From contig CACICB010000003.1 in NCBI GenBank assembly GCA_902585045.1, positions 20,483 through 84,482 of the forward strand: DNA of 64,000 bases, written 5' to 3'. Under the pieces are notes generated by a model. That model did no database searches, was not told the origin of the DNA, and saw only the letters and a program-made list of their open reading frames with translations. The DNA is from an uncultured Pelagibacteraceae bacterium. Lineage in GTDB: Bacteria > Pseudomonadota > Alphaproteobacteria > Pelagibacterales > Pelagibacteraceae. The stretch's first letter is position 1. The number at the start of each line of letters is the position of its first letter. This document shows positions 1 to 8,631 of this stretch, one piece after another. The translations under genes and the position numbers were made by a program.

Positions 1-675
1 TTCTCTGAATAACTCTGAAATTATTCTGAAAATTCCATAATAAATTAAAAACAAATAAGAGCATGAACCTATTTTATATTTTTTTTTTAAAAAAATTATA
101 ATTAAAATACAAAATAAAATTAAACCCTCCAACACCGCTTCGTACAATTGTGATGGATGCCTTGGCATCAAGTCGATGTTTGGAAATATTACACTCCAAG
201 GAACTGAACTTACCTTTCCAACGAGCTCACCATTAATAAAATTTGCAATTCTTCCAAAAAAAATTCCTATTGGAGAAACACAGGCTATAACGTCTAACAA
301 GAATAATGTTTCTATTTTTCTTCGAACAGAAAAAAAAGAAGTACCTAGAATTATACCTATCAAGGCTCCATGAAATGACATTCCCCCCTCCCAAATTTTT
401 AAAATATCAATTGGATTACTTAGGTAATAATTGATGTTATAAAAAAGTACATAACCAAGTCTTCCACCAATTATGATTGAAATTATTAAGTAAGTTATTA
501 AATCATCAAAATGTTTTAAATCAAATTTTTGCTTAAATAAGTAATTTTTACTTAATATTAATTTTTTGCCGAACCACCAACCTATTAATATTCCAAGAAC
601 ATACGCTAAAGAATACCACCTAATGGAAATAATGCCCAAGTTAAAAATTACAGGATCTAAATTATGTGTAAACAT
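1..675 (-). CDS. lgt: Prolipoprotein diacylglyceryl transferase, 3' end cut by window edge
   Basis: Transfers the diacylglyceryl group of phosphatidylglycerol to the lipobox cysteine of prolipoproteins in the inner membrane. I translated it directly: 225 codons are open from the ATG at 675 to base 1 with no stop, so the C-terminus (family size about 260-290 residues) lies outside. Visible family motifs in order are a hydrophobic N-terminus with RWYSLAYVLG, GGRLGYVLFYN, WEGGMSFHGALIG, FGRIANFINGELVG and RHPSQLYEAVLEG, all hallmarks of Lgt. An in-frame stop just upstream of 675 fixes the start. Divergent from the ubiK-like gene, with 51 bases between. BamD at 44537 is a likely client lipoprotein. 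Confidence 0.95.
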   Translation of the reverse strand, partial: MFTHNLDPVIFNLGIISIRWYSLAYVLGILIGWWFGKKLILSKNYLFKQKFDLKHFDDLITYLIISIIIGGRLGYVLFYNINYYLSNPIDILKIWEGGMSFHGALIGIILGTSFFSVRRKIETLFLLDVIACVSPIGIFFGRIANFINGELVGKVSSVPWSVIFPNIDLMPRHPSQLYEAVLEGLILFCILIIIFLKKKYKIGSCSYLFLIYYGIFRIISELFRE

Positions 676-726
676 ATTTAACTATATCATATTTGAAATT
701 TTCTTTCCTATCAAATAAGATAACTT

Positions 727-972
727 ATGAGCAACTCAGAAAAAATTTTAAAAACGTTATCCGAACTAATAGAAAAAAGTATTTTAACTTCAAAAGATAT
801 TAAAAAAGGAATATCAACCGACTTTAAATTTAAAAAGGATAAGATAATAAATGATCTGAACCTTGTTACGAGAAATGAATTTGAGGTTCTAAAAAAAATT
901 GTACAAAATCAAGATATAATAATAAAAAAATTAAAAAAAAATAAAAAAATTAAAAAGGTAAAGAAATCTTAA
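727..972 (+). CDS. ubiK: UbiK/BMFP-family accessory factor
   Basis: An 81-residue protein with the BMFP pattern of the YqiC/UbiK family. A helical N-terminal half is followed by NDLNLVTRNEFEVLKKIV, which matches the family's 'LDLVSREEFDVQ' block, then a coiled coil and a lysine-rich tail. UbiK homologues assist aerobic ubiquinone biosynthesis and bind lipids; that function is inherited from the family, not visible here. It is divergent from lgt, a common arrangement in alphaproteobacteria. Its 3' end overlaps the convergent histidine-kinase gene by 23 bases. The run of Lys/Ile at the C-terminus is low complexity. Confidence 0.75.
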   Translation: MSNSEKILKTLSELIEKSILTSKDIKKGISTDFKFKKDKIINDLNLVTRNEFEVLKKIVQNQDIIIKKLKKNKKIKKVKKS

Positions 973-2266
973 CTTGCAACCCATTCAATCTACTTTTTCC
1001 TAACTGAATATTTCCTCCATGAGAATTAATTATATCTTCAACTATAGCTAAACCAAGACCTACACCCGATTGGTTAAGACTTCTGCTTTTATCTAATCTA
1101 AAAAAAGGCTTAAAAACGTTCTTGTGTTGGTCCTCAGGAATACCAGGACCATCATCATGAAAAATTATTGATATTCTGTTAGTACTCCTCTCAACTTCAA
1201 CTAAAACTTTTTTTCCATAAGTTAAAGAGTTCTGAATAATATTTTCAAAACATCTTTTTAGAGCTAATGGCCTACCATTAAATTGAATTACATCAATGTC
1301 TGAGATTTGTAAATTTTTATCATTAAAGTCATTTTTGATTTCATAAAATAAGTTTTTTAAGTTTATTTCTGAAGTGCTTTCTGTTGCTTGAGTTTTGGCA
1401 AATTGTAGATAATTGTTGAGCATTGACTCCATTTCATCAATGTCTTTTGACATATTTTTTGAAACGTCTTTTTCTTTCAATAATGCTAATTGAAGTTTTA
1501 ACCTAGTAAGTGGCGTTCTCAAATCATGACTTATTCCTGATAACATTTCCGACCTTTGATTCAAGTGTCTATTAATTCTTTTTACCATTCTATCAAACTC
1601 ATACGCAGCCTTTCTTATTTCTTGAGCGCCTGAAGGTCTAAAATTATTTACATATTCACCTTTACCAAATCTTTCTGCAGCTTTCGCTAGACGTACCAAA
1701 GGCCTTGTTTGATTTTTTAAAAAAATTAGTGCGATTATTATTAACACCACCGATGGTAAAGTAGTCCATAAAACGAACAATCTTACAGAAGATGCCGAGA
1801 CCATTTCCTTGGGAACTAAAAATTCAATCACATCATTTTGCGATCTTATTTTTATTTCAACTGCATTTTTAAATTTGGATGTACTGAACCAAAAATTGTT
1901 ATTACCAAAAGTTGATTTTAATTCTCTTCGAAGAGATCTATCCATTGGACTAAATCTTCTTTCACCTGAGCTTTTAGGAAATTCTTCTTTCACTATCCCT
2001 ATTTCGAAGTTAAAGTTGTTTTTATAACTATCCGTAAAAAAATCTAAATTTTTTTTATCATTTTGATACATTTCCTCTATAGTTTTTAATTGAGCAACTA
2101 AAGATCTAGTTATATTTTTATTAGCTTTGATCCAAATACTATCATAGAAAACTATAGTAATTATTAATTGAAGTATAATTGTAGGAGCAGCAACAATGAT
2201 TAACGCTCTATAAAAAAGTCTTTTCGGTAAGACAATTTTGATTAATCTATTCAATCCAGAGAACAT
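950..2266 (-). CDS. EnvZ-type sensor histidine kinase
   Basis: Membrane sensor of a two-component system, 438 residues. TM1 is about residues 21-41 and a periplasmic sensor region of about 120 residues follows. TM2 is about 162-183, then a HAMP linker. HisKA carries SGISHDLRTPLTRLKL with phospho-acceptor His247, and the HATPase domain shows the N box (FENIIQNSLTYG), G1 (DDGPGIPE) and G2 (GVGLGLAIV). The HisKA block resembles EnvZ. Its ATG overlaps the end of the response-regulator gene by 20 bases, so the two are translationally coupled partners. The stimulus cannot be read from the sequence. Confidence 0.9.
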   Translation of the reverse strand: MFSGLNRLIKIVLPKRLFYRALIIVAAPTIILQLIITIVFYDSIWIKANKNITRSLVAQLKTIEEMYQNDKKNLDFFTDSYKNNFNFEIGIVKEEFPKSSGERRFSPMDRSLRRELKSTFGNNNFWFSTSKFKNAVEIKIRSQNDVIEFLVPKEMVSASSVRLFVLWTTLPSVVLIIIALIFLKNQTRPLVRLAKAAERFGKGEYVNNFRPSGAQEIRKAAYEFDRMVKRINRHLNQRSEMLSGISHDLRTPLTRLKLQLALLKEKDVSKNMSKDIDEMESMLNNYLQFAKTQATESTSEINLKNLFYEIKNDFNDKNLQISDIDVIQFNGRPLALKRCFENIIQNSLTYGKKVLVEVERSTNRISIIFHDDGPGIPEDQHKNVFKPFFRLDKSRSLNQSGVGLGLAIVEDIINSHGGNIQLGKSRLNGLQVKISLPF

Positions 2267-2924
2267 ATCCTGAGCCTCTAATAGTTTGTAAATATTTTGG
2301 GTTTTTAGGGTTTATTTCTATCTTCTGTCTTAATCTGGTAATCATAACATCTATGGATCTCTCTTGATTTATTCCAGAAATTTTTCCTATTTCGTCACGC
2401 GAAAACGTTTTCCCAGGGTTTGAAAGCATTTCAACTAAAACTTTTTTTTCAGAAATATTAATCTTTTTATCTTTATTATTTAATTTTAATGTCATTTTAT
2501 TAAGATCAACCTGGGCATTACCAATGTAATGAATTATTTTTAGGTCAATTTTATTACTTTTTTTAATAATGTTTTCAATTCTTAATAAGAGTTCTTTTGG
2601 CTCAAATGGCTTTCCAACATAGTCATCAGCACCTAGTTCTAAACCTTTAATTCTATTTTCTACTTCTCCTTTGGCTGTCAGTAAAATAATTGGGACTTTA
2701 ATTTTTTTTTTAATTTCTTTAGTAAGCTCGTAACCATCCTGGCCAGGCATCATGACATCTAAGATTATTATGTCATATTTGAGAAATTCAATTTTTTTTT
2801 TTGCTTCATCAGCATTTTCAGCACTTGAAACGATATAATTTTTTGCAGATAAATAATCTTTTAATAATGATCTGATTCTATCATCGTCATCAACAATTAG
2901 AATATGAGTATTATTATTTACCAT
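2247..2924 (-). CDS. petR: OmpR/PhoB-family response regulator (PetR-like)
   Basis: DNA-binding response regulator of 225 residues. The receiver domain has the acidic pocket DDDD at 12-15, phospho-acceptor Asp56 in ILDVMMPG, the TAKG threonine/lysine and KPFEP. A winged-helix OmpR domain ends with RLRQKIEINP and IRGSGYVLW. I start it at the ATG at 2924 rather than the in-frame TTG three bases upstream. It overlaps the MarR gene by 11 bases and the kinase by 20, forming one three-gene operon. A MarR gene directly before an OmpR-type regulator is the PetP/PetR arrangement of Rhodobacter, so the symbol is by analogy; the adjacent kinase is the likely phosphodonor. Confidence 0.8.
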   Translation of the reverse strand: MVNNNTHILIVDDDDRIRSLLKDYLSAKNYIVSSAENADEAKKKIEFLKYDIIILDVMMPGQDGYELTKEIKKKIKVPIILLTAKGEVENRIKGLELGADDYVGKPFEPKELLLRIENIIKKSNKIDLKIIHYIGNAQVDLNKMTLKLNNKDKKINISEKKVLVEMLSNPGKTFSRDEIGKISGINQERSIDVMITRLRQKIEINPKNPKYLQTIRGSGYVLWIE

Positions 2925-3354
2925 CAATAATTTTTTTTAATACATCTTTAAATTTTATAACTGAATCTGAACTAGAACTTTTAAGAGCATTGAAAATTCT
3001 TTTTTTTTGAGTATTGTAAACTGCCTCAAAAAATGTTTTACCTTCTTTATCTAAATATAAATTTTTCTTTCTTGTATCAATATCGTCTTGAATTTGTTTT
3101 ATCATTTTAGCTTTAATTAAATCGCGTAATACTCTATTAAGACTCTGCTTCGTAATTTTCAATTTAAAAATAAGCTCACCTAAGTTAATACCAGGGTTTC
3201 GTTCGATTAGATTAAGCGCTCTAAGATGAGCAGGTCCAAAATACTTTTTAGAGAGAATTTCTCTAGGATCTGAAAATGTTTCTCTATAAGCATAGTACAA
3301 GAGTTGAATAAACTCTTTAATTTGATCATCTTTTAGATAGAGCAAATCTTTCAT
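2914..3354 (-). CDS. petP: MarR-family transcriptional regulator (PetP-like)
   Basis: A 146-residue winged-helix protein. The central part (about residues 40-110) has the MarR pattern: LRALNLIERNPGINLGELIF, then the recognition helix ITKQSLNRVLRDLI, then the wing DDIDTRKKNLYLDKEGK. It is first in an operon with a response regulator and a histidine kinase. This matches petP-petR of other alphaproteobacteria, where the pair affects respiratory gene expression; that role is inference here. Divergent from ilvE with 76 bases between, so it could act on that shared intergenic region. Confidence 0.75.
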   Translation of the reverse strand: MKDLLYLKDDQIKEFIQLLYYAYRETFSDPREILSKKYFGPAHLRALNLIERNPGINLGELIFKLKITKQSLNRVLRDLIKAKMIKQIQDDIDTRKKNLYLDKEGKTFFEAVYNTQKKRIFNALKSSSSDSVIKFKDVLKKIIDGK

Positions 3355-3430
3355 AATGGTAAGTTATATTGACTTATCCTTTTAAGGAATATACTTTTTT
3401 ATAATAAAAAAATCTATATATTTGCTTCAA

Positions 3431-4321
3431 ATGGAAACTATACCTTACGATAAAAGATCTGGAAAAATTTGGTTTAATGGTAAAACTGTTGAATGGCAAA
3501 AAGCCAATATTCATGTTCTTAATCATGGTTTACATTATGCTAGCTGCGTTTTCGAAGGGGAGAGAGTTTATGATGGGGAAATTTTTAAATTAGAAGAACA
3601 TACTGCACGATTATTTTATTCAGCTAAAAGAATGGGGATAGAAGTGCCTTATAGTGAGAAAGAAATAAATAAAGCCTGTAAAGAAATTGTAAATATACAA
3701 AATGTACAAAACGGATATGTTAGACCATTAATTTGGAGAGGAAGTGAGATGATGGCAATTTCAGCTCAAAAAAATAAAATCCATGTAGCCATCGCTACAT
3801 GGGAGTGGGGTTCTTATTTCGATCCAAAATTAAAACTTAACGGAATTAAACTTAATATTTCAAGCTGGAGAAGACCAGCTCCAAATACAATTCCTTGGGA
3901 TACCAAGGCAGCAGGACTTTATATGATATGTACTTTATCAAAACATGAGGCAGAAGCTAAGGGCTTCACAGACTCATTGATGCTTGATCATGAGGGAAAT
4001 GTTGCAGAAGCTACTGGTGCAAATGTATTTTTTAAAAACAAAGCTGATGAGCTACATACTCCAATACCTGACTCATTTCTAGACGGCATTACCAGAAGAG
4101 AAGTAATTAATATTGCAAAAAAAAAAGGGCTAAAAGTTATTGAAAGAAAAATTGTACCTAAAGAGATGGCAGAATTTGTAGGATGCTTTTTAACAGGTAC
4201 AGCTGCAGAGGTAACACCAGTTTCACAAATAAATGAATATCAATTCAAAGTTTGTGAAACTATAACTGAATTAAATGAGGCATATCAAAATTTAGTTAGA
4301 AAAAAAGATTCTGCAGCTTAA
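3431..4321 (+). CDS. ilvE: Branched-chain amino acid aminotransferase
   Basis: PLP-dependent fold-type IV transaminase catalysing the last step of Val/Leu/Ile synthesis with glutamate as amino donor. Features: HVLNHGLHYASCVFEGERVY at the N-terminus, catalytic Lys159 in IPWDTKAAGLYM, the phosphate-binding and substrate loop EATGANVFF, and FLTGTAAEVTPV near the C-terminus. Length is about 296 residues, normal for bacterial IlvE. The ATG at 3431 is preferred over an in-frame TTG nine bases earlier. The stop codon abuts the convergent methyltransferase stop with no gap. Confidence 0.95.
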   Translation: METIPYDKRSGKIWFNGKTVEWQKANIHVLNHGLHYASCVFEGERVYDGEIFKLEEHTARLFYSAKRMGIEVPYSEKEINKACKEIVNIQNVQNGYVRPLIWRGSEMMAISAQKNKIHVAIATWEWGSYFDPKLKLNGIKLNISSWRRPAPNTIPWDTKAAGLYMICTLSKHEAEAKGFTDSLMLDHEGNVAEATGANVFFKNKADELHTPIPDSFLDGITRREVINIAKKKGLKVIERKIVPKEMAEFVGCFLTGTAAEVTPVSQINEYQFKVCETITELNEAYQNLVRKKDSAA

Positions 4322-5062
4322 CTATTTTTTAGCTGAAATTAAAATAGACCAGGCAAAATACCTAAAAAATTTAATTTTAAATAACATTTGATCAATATTT
4401 TTTAATATTTTAAATATAATTGATTTATTCGGATTAAAGTAAAATGGAAAAAACACTAAAGTAAGAAAACCATAATATTTAATCTCAACATCCTTGTATT
4501 TGCTTTTTAATAATTCTAAATCTTTACCGATAAAAGGATGTTCATCGATTGATCTAGATTTTGGAGTTAATTTTCTGTAAAGATTAATTATCGGATTTGT
4601 GCCTAAAGGCTCTACAAATAAAAGAGATCCTCCTGGCTTTAAAATTCTTAAAATTTCATCAAGACATTTTGAAAATTCTAAGTGATGTAATATTCCATGA
4701 CCATAAACTAAATCAAATCGGTTATTCTCAAAACTTGTTTTTTCACAATTGCCTACTTTAAGCTCAACCATTGATCCTAGGTTCCTAGTTTTTTCTTTTG
4801 CCTTTTTAATAGAAATTTCAGAAATATCTATTCCAATTATTTTTTTGGGCTCATAATTACTTACTTTAACTATAGTAGGTCCTACTCCACACCCATAATC
4901 CAAAACTTCAGCATTTTTAGTTTTTTTTCTTAATAGTTCATAAAAATCATCCCACACATTAGTCAAAGCCTTATAAAATACATTTTCAAATCTTCCTTTA
5001 GCTCTTGACTGTAATTCATTATGAAAAAGTTTTTCTCTTAAATTTTTTTCAGATAAACTCAT
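4322..5062 (-). CDS. Class I SAM-dependent methyltransferase, substrate unknown
   Basis: About 246 residues. Motif I is LDYGCGVGPTIVKV, followed by the acidic IIGIDISEISIKKA, then the FDLVYGHGILHHL motif and LRILKPGGSLLFVEP: a Methyltransf_11/25-type Rossmann fold. The C-terminal quarter is hydrophobic (YYGFLTLVFFPFYF and FFRYFAWSILISA), suggesting membrane association and perhaps a lipid or quinone substrate. The ATG at 5062 lies one base after the pgsA stop; in-frame ATGs at 5083 and 5092 inside pgsA would add 7 or 10 residues without conservation to support them. It is last in the uvrB-...-pgsA operon, so linkage to phospholipid metabolism is plausible but unproven. Confidence 0.8.
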   Translation of the reverse strand: MSLSEKNLREKLFHNELQSRAKGRFENVFYKALTNVWDDFYELLRKKTKNAEVLDYGCGVGPTIVKVSNYEPKKIIGIDISEISIKKAKEKTRNLGSMVELKVGNCEKTSFENNRFDLVYGHGILHHLEFSKCLDEILRILKPGGSLLFVEPLGTNPIINLYRKLTPKSRSIDEHPFIGKDLELLKSKYKDVEIKYYGFLTLVFFPFYFNPNKSIIFKILKNIDQMLFKIKFFRYFAWSILISAKK

Positions 5063-5063
5063 A

Positions 5064-5648
5064 TTAATTTTTTGTGTCCTCATTGATCGCATGATCTATT
5101 CCTTTTCTTAAATAATCATAACCTGTGTATAACGTAAGAAAAGAAGATAGCCAAAGAAGAATAATACCAACTGTTTGGGCATTATAATCTTGAAAATTTA
5201 TTATCTTATTGCCACTTTCTCCGGTTAAAAGAATAGCTATCGCTGTCATTTGTATAAAAGTTTTTAACTTTGATAAACCAGTTACTTCCATTTTTATTTT
5301 GCCTTCAGCTAAAAACTCTCTTAAACCTGATACTAGAATTTCTCTAGTAAGAATTATTATTGCGGCTATAACTTCATAATTTTTAATTGTACCGTTCATG
5401 ACCAGTAAAATTAAAGCGGCAGAAACCAAAATTTTATCTGCAATAGGATCTAATAATTCACCAAGTTTTGACTCTTCTTTGAATAATCTTGCTAATAGTC
5501 CGTCTAAATAATCTGTGAAACTAGCAAGCACGAATAAAAAGAAGGGAATTAAGTCACCAAAAAATCCTGGAATAAAAAAAGTTATAACAAAAATCGGTAC
5601 AATAATTATTCGGCCAATTGTGAGTATATTTGGTATTTTTAATTTCAT
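5064..5648 (-). CDS. pgsA: CDP-diacylglycerol-glycerol-3-phosphate 3-phosphatidyltransferase
   Basis: Makes phosphatidylglycerophosphate, the committed step to phosphatidylglycerol, in the inner membrane. The 194-residue polytopic protein starts KIPNILTIGRIIIVPIF and carries the CDP-alcohol phosphotransferase signature D-G-x2-A-R-x8-G-x3-D-x3-D as DGLLARLFKEESKLGELLDP followed by IAD. The start codon abuts the uvrC stop, reproducing the uvrC-pgsA pairing conserved across proteobacteria. Phosphatidylglycerol made here is the Lgt substrate. Confidence 0.95.
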   Translation of the reverse strand: MKLKIPNILTIGRIIIVPIFVITFFIPGFFGDLIPFFLFVLASFTDYLDGLLARLFKEESKLGELLDPIADKILVSAALILLVMNGTIKNYEVIAAIIILTREILVSGLREFLAEGKIKMEVTGLSKLKTFIQMTAIAILLTGESGNKIINFQDYNAQTVGIILLWLSSFLTLYTGYDYLRKGIDHAINEDTKN

Positions 5649-7487
5649 TTATTCGTGAAAATAATCATATATTTTCTTTGCAATATTGTCTTCTATTCCT
5701 TCCACTGATTTTAAATCGTCAAAGCTAGCAGACTCAACAGCACGTGCGGACCCAAAATGATTTAATAAAGCTCTTTTCCTCTGTTTTCCAATTCCTTGGA
5801 TTTGATCTAGTAAAGATTTGCTAAGATTTTTCTTTCTTTTTGCTCTATGAGTGCTTATCGCAAATCTATGAGCCTCATCTCTTAATCTCTGTATGAAAAA
5901 TAATAAGGGATCATTTTTTTCTAAAATATACTCTTTATTTTTATAATATATCTTTTCTTCTCCAGCATTTCTTTTCTTACCTTTTGCTACTGCTAAAATT
6001 GGCAAGTCATGTAATCCTAATTCATTAAGAACTTCTCTAGATACAGAGTATTGTCCTTTTCCACCGTCTATCATTATTAAATCTGGCAATGACAGTGAAC
6101 CAGATTTTTCCTTTATGGCTTTAGAAAATCTTCTAAATAAAACTTCTTTCATCATTCCATAATCATCATTTTTTACCTTTTCATCTTTAATATTGAATTT
6201 TCTGTATCTTTTTTTAACAAAACCCTCATTACTGAAACAAATTAATGACCCGACGGAATCAGTTCCCTGGATGTGGCTATTATCGTAAACTTCTATCAAT
6301 TCAATATTGTTATTAATATTGAATTTCGATGCTAATTCTTCGATAAGATTGTTGTTAGTATCAGATTGGATTAGTTTTTGTTTTAAAGATTGTTTTGCAT
6401 TTTTCTCTGCAAGATTAGAAATACTCAACTCATTTTTAGTTTTTGCTAGCTTAATAATTATATCTTTTTTGTCTTTTTCAGAGAATGTCTTCTCAATAAG
6501 TTTTTTGTCTTTAACTTCACAATTAGTTAATATAAGTCTTGGAATAGTTTTATTTTCATAAAATTGAGATATAAACGAACTTATTATATCTTCTACACTA
6601 TCATCTGGATCGTGTTTTGGGTAAAAAGCTTGATTGCCCCAATTTTGTTTTGACCGAAAAAAAAACACTTGAACACATGTTTTTCCTGTTTCTTTATAAA
6701 TACTGATAACATCAGCTTCTGTTAAATTTGTTTGATTTATTTTTTGAGAGGTTTGTATTTGAGTTAATGCTTTTATTCTGTCCCTAGCTACAGCAGCTTT
6801 CTCATAATCTAATTCTTTACTAGCTTTTTCCATTTCTTTGGATAAGTTTTTTTGAATTCTTCTAGATTTACCCGAAATAAAATCAATAGCGTCTGCAACC
6901 GTAGATTCGTAATCTTTTTCATTTATGTGTCCAACACATGGAGCAGAGCATCTTTTAATTTGGTATAAGATACACGGTCTCTCTCTATTTTTGAAAACAG
7001 TGTCATCACAGACTCTCAAAAGAAAAATTTTTTGTAAAATTTTTATTGTCCAATTAGCAGAACCAATTGATGCAAATGGACCAAAATAATATCCTGTTTT
7101 TGATTTTTTCCCTCTTAACTTTGTAAGTTGTGGCCACTTATCTTTATTACCAATGTAAATATAAGGAAAAGATTTATCATCTCGTAAAAGTATGTTGTAA
7201 CGAGGTTTATGTTTTTTTATTAAATTTGCTTCCAGTAGAAGAGCTTCACTTTCATTACTTGTAGTAGTAGTTTCAAGATTATGCGTAAGTGAAAGCATTC
7301 TCTCAGTTCTTATAGGAAGATTAGACTCGGTGACATAACTTTTAAGTCTATTTGGGATATTTTTAGCTTTACCAATATATAGAATTTCACCAGTGGAACT
7401 AATCATTTTATAAACACCGGGGTTTTTCGGTATTAGCGGTATTTTTTCTTTTATTACTTTTTTTCCTAATTCTAAACTACTAATCAT
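5649..7487 (-). CDS. uvrC: UvrABC system protein C (excinuclease subunit)
   Basis: Makes the dual incisions in nucleotide excision repair. The 612-residue protein has, in order, the N-terminal GIY-YIG nuclease (NPGVYKM...[10 protein letters not shown], about residues 22-45), a cysteine cluster ([20 protein letters not shown], then CSAPCVG), the UVR/UvrB-binding motif ([15 protein letters not shown]), the RNase H-like nuclease domain ([19 protein letters not shown]...[12 protein letters not shown]) and a helix-hairpin-helix pair ([19 protein letters not shown] and [15 protein letters not shown]). Length is normal. The ATG overlaps the folB stop by four bases (ATGA). Confidence 0.97.
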   Translation of the reverse strand: MISSLELGKKVIKEKIPLIPKNPGVYKMISSTGEILYIGKAKNIPNRLKSYVTESNLPIRTERMLSLTHNLETTTTSNESEALLLEANLIKKHKPRYNILLRDDKSFPYIYIGNKDKWPQLTKLRGKKSKTGYYFGPFASIGSANWTIKILQKIFLLRVCDDTVFKNRERPCILYQIKRCSAPCVGHINEKDYESTVADAIDFISGKSRRIQKNLSKEMEKASKELDYEKAAVARDRIKALTQIQTSQKINQTNLTEADVISIYKETGKTCVQVFFFRSKQNWGNQAFYPKHDPDDSVEDIISSFISQFYENKTIPRLILTNCEVKDKKLIEKTFSEKDKKDIIIKLAKTKNELSISNLAEKNAKQSLKQKLIQSDTNNNLIEELASKFNINNNIELIEVYDNSHIQGTDSVGSLICFSNEGFVKKRYRKFNIKDEKVKNDDYGMMKEVLFRRFSKAIKEKSGSLSLPDLIMIDGGKGQYSVSREVLNELGLHDLPILAVAKGKKRNAGEEKIYYKNKEYILEKNDPLLFFIQRLRDEAHRFAISTHRAKRKKNLSKSLLDQIQGIGKQRKRALLNHFGSARAVESASFDDLKSVEGIEDNIAKKIYDYFHE

Positions 7488-7879
7488 ACTTTTGATTTTG
7501 ATACCTCGATTCCAACAGATTTTGTTTTCTTTAAAATATCTAACTTTTCTATCTTAAGATTAATTTTTTTAACAAGTTTATTTGTAAATATCATATTTAA
7601 AATATTTTCTGCTAAGTCTTCAAGTAACTCGTGATGTTTTAGATAAGCAATTTTCTCAATTTTATTTACAATTTCCTCGTAATTAAGTATTGAATTCAAA
7701 TCTTTGTTATTTGGAGTCACGTATGGATTTGTCAAAATTTCAATGTTAAATTTTACTCTTTGTCTTTTTTTTTTCTCAAAATTGTGTATTCCTATAGAAA
7801 TATTTAAGATTAAATCTTTTATAATTACTTTTCTTTTATATTTGAATTTTTCTTTTTTCTTAAATTTTATTATTTTCAT
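7484..7879 (-). CDS. folB: Dihydroneopterin aldolase-family protein
   Basis: A 131-residue protein of the FolB / tunnelling-fold family. The first 15 residues are Lys/Phe-rich, followed by [20 protein letters not shown], the FolB N-terminal strand with the glycine-histidine loop. Then come the helix [23 protein letters not shown] (with the conserved catalytic-area Glu) and the terminal strand [10 protein letters not shown]. It converts dihydroneopterin to 6-hydroxymethyl-dihydropterin in folate synthesis. It has four-base ATGA overlaps with both the upstream SDR gene and uvrC. Divergent in detail, but family membership is clear. Confidence 0.8.
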   Translation of the reverse strand: MKIIKFKKKEKFKYKRKVIIKDLILNISIGIHNFEKKKRQRVKFNIEILTNPYVTPNNKDLNSILNYEEIVNKIEKIAYLKHHELLEDLAENILNMIFTNKLVKKINLKIEKLDILKKTKSVGIEVSKSKV

Positions 7880-8631
7880 TCTTTTGTATTAATAATATCC
7901 GGTGTTTGCCATGCAAGTCTTTGTCCACTATCAATATTAATTATTTCTCCTGTTATATTTTTATTTTCAATAAGAAATTTTACCCCATTACATATGTTTT
8001 CTAAATCTACTTTTTTTTTTAAGAGCGTAGATTTCCATTGCTTTTTGAAATGCTTTTCAGATTGTCTTTTGTTTTTTAATGTTGGTCCCGGTGAAATACC
8101 GTTCACTCTTATGTTAGGTGCTAATTTCATGGCTGCAGTTTTTGTAAAAGTGGCTAATGAAGACTTACTTAATGTGTAAGAGAAAAAAAAAGGAGTTAAT
8201 TTTTCAACTCTTTGATCAATTATATTAATGATACATCCCTCTTTGTTTTTAATTAATCTTTTAAAATTTTGCGTTATGATTGCTGGTGCTTTCAAGTTAA
8301 TATTCATATGTTTTGTAAAGGATTTTTCAGAAAAATTTTCAAGATTATCGTTTTCAAAAATAGAGGCATTATTAATTAAACAATCTAACCCTTTTAGAGT
8401 TTTATAAGCCTTTTTCATTAAAGTTTCGGTTTGTTTAAGATTATTTAAATCAGCTTTAAATAAGTATACTTCAGCCCCAAGTTCTTCTAGTTCTTTTTTT
8501 AATTTTAAAGCGTTACTTTTAGATTTATTAAAGTGGATACCTATTTTTGTTTCAAAGCTAACTAAACTTTTAGCGATTGCAGATCCTATTCTAGTAGCTC
8601 CACCAGTGATGATTATTTTTTTGGCTTCCAT
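7876..8631 (-). CDS. SDR oxidoreductase, pteridine reductase / FolM-like
   Basis: Short-chain dehydrogenase of 251 residues. The N-terminal cofactor motif [13 protein letters not shown] has the Arg of the TGxxxRxG variant typical of pteridine reductases. NNASIFEND follows, and the active site is [22 protein letters not shown], where an Asp replaces the usual catalytic Ser and YxxxK is kept, as in Leishmania PTR1 and E. coli Fol[11 protein letters not shown] and the C-terminal [14 protein letters not shown] follow. Its neighbour is folB, so a dihydromonapterin/dihydrofolate reductase role is inferred. It overlaps the uvrB end by 19 bases and folB by four. Confidence 0.8.
   Translation of the reverse strand: MEAKKIIITGGATRIGSAIAKSLVSFETKIGIHFNKSKSNALKLKKELEELGAEVYLFKADLNNLKQTETLMKKAYKTLKGLDCLINNASIFENDNLENFSEKSFTKHMNINLKAPAIITQNFKRLIKNKEGCIINIIDQRVEKLTPFFFSYTLSKSSLATFTKTAAMKLAPNIRVNGISPGPTLKNKRQSEKHFKKQWKSTLLKKKVDLENICNGVKFLIENKNITGEIINIDSGQRLAWQTPDIINTKE

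Noticed and set aside
152..165. GATGCC-TT-GGCATC palindrome
   Set aside because: It lies inside lgt codons for the conserved DLMPRHPS segment, so coding explains it.
176..373. Plus-strand 65-codon open frame
   Set aside because: It is antisense to lgt, whose motifs run through the same bases on the minus strand.
3369..3395. ilvE promoter TTGACT ... TATACT
   Set aside because: The boxes look good but the spacer is only 15 bases; too weak to list as a feature.
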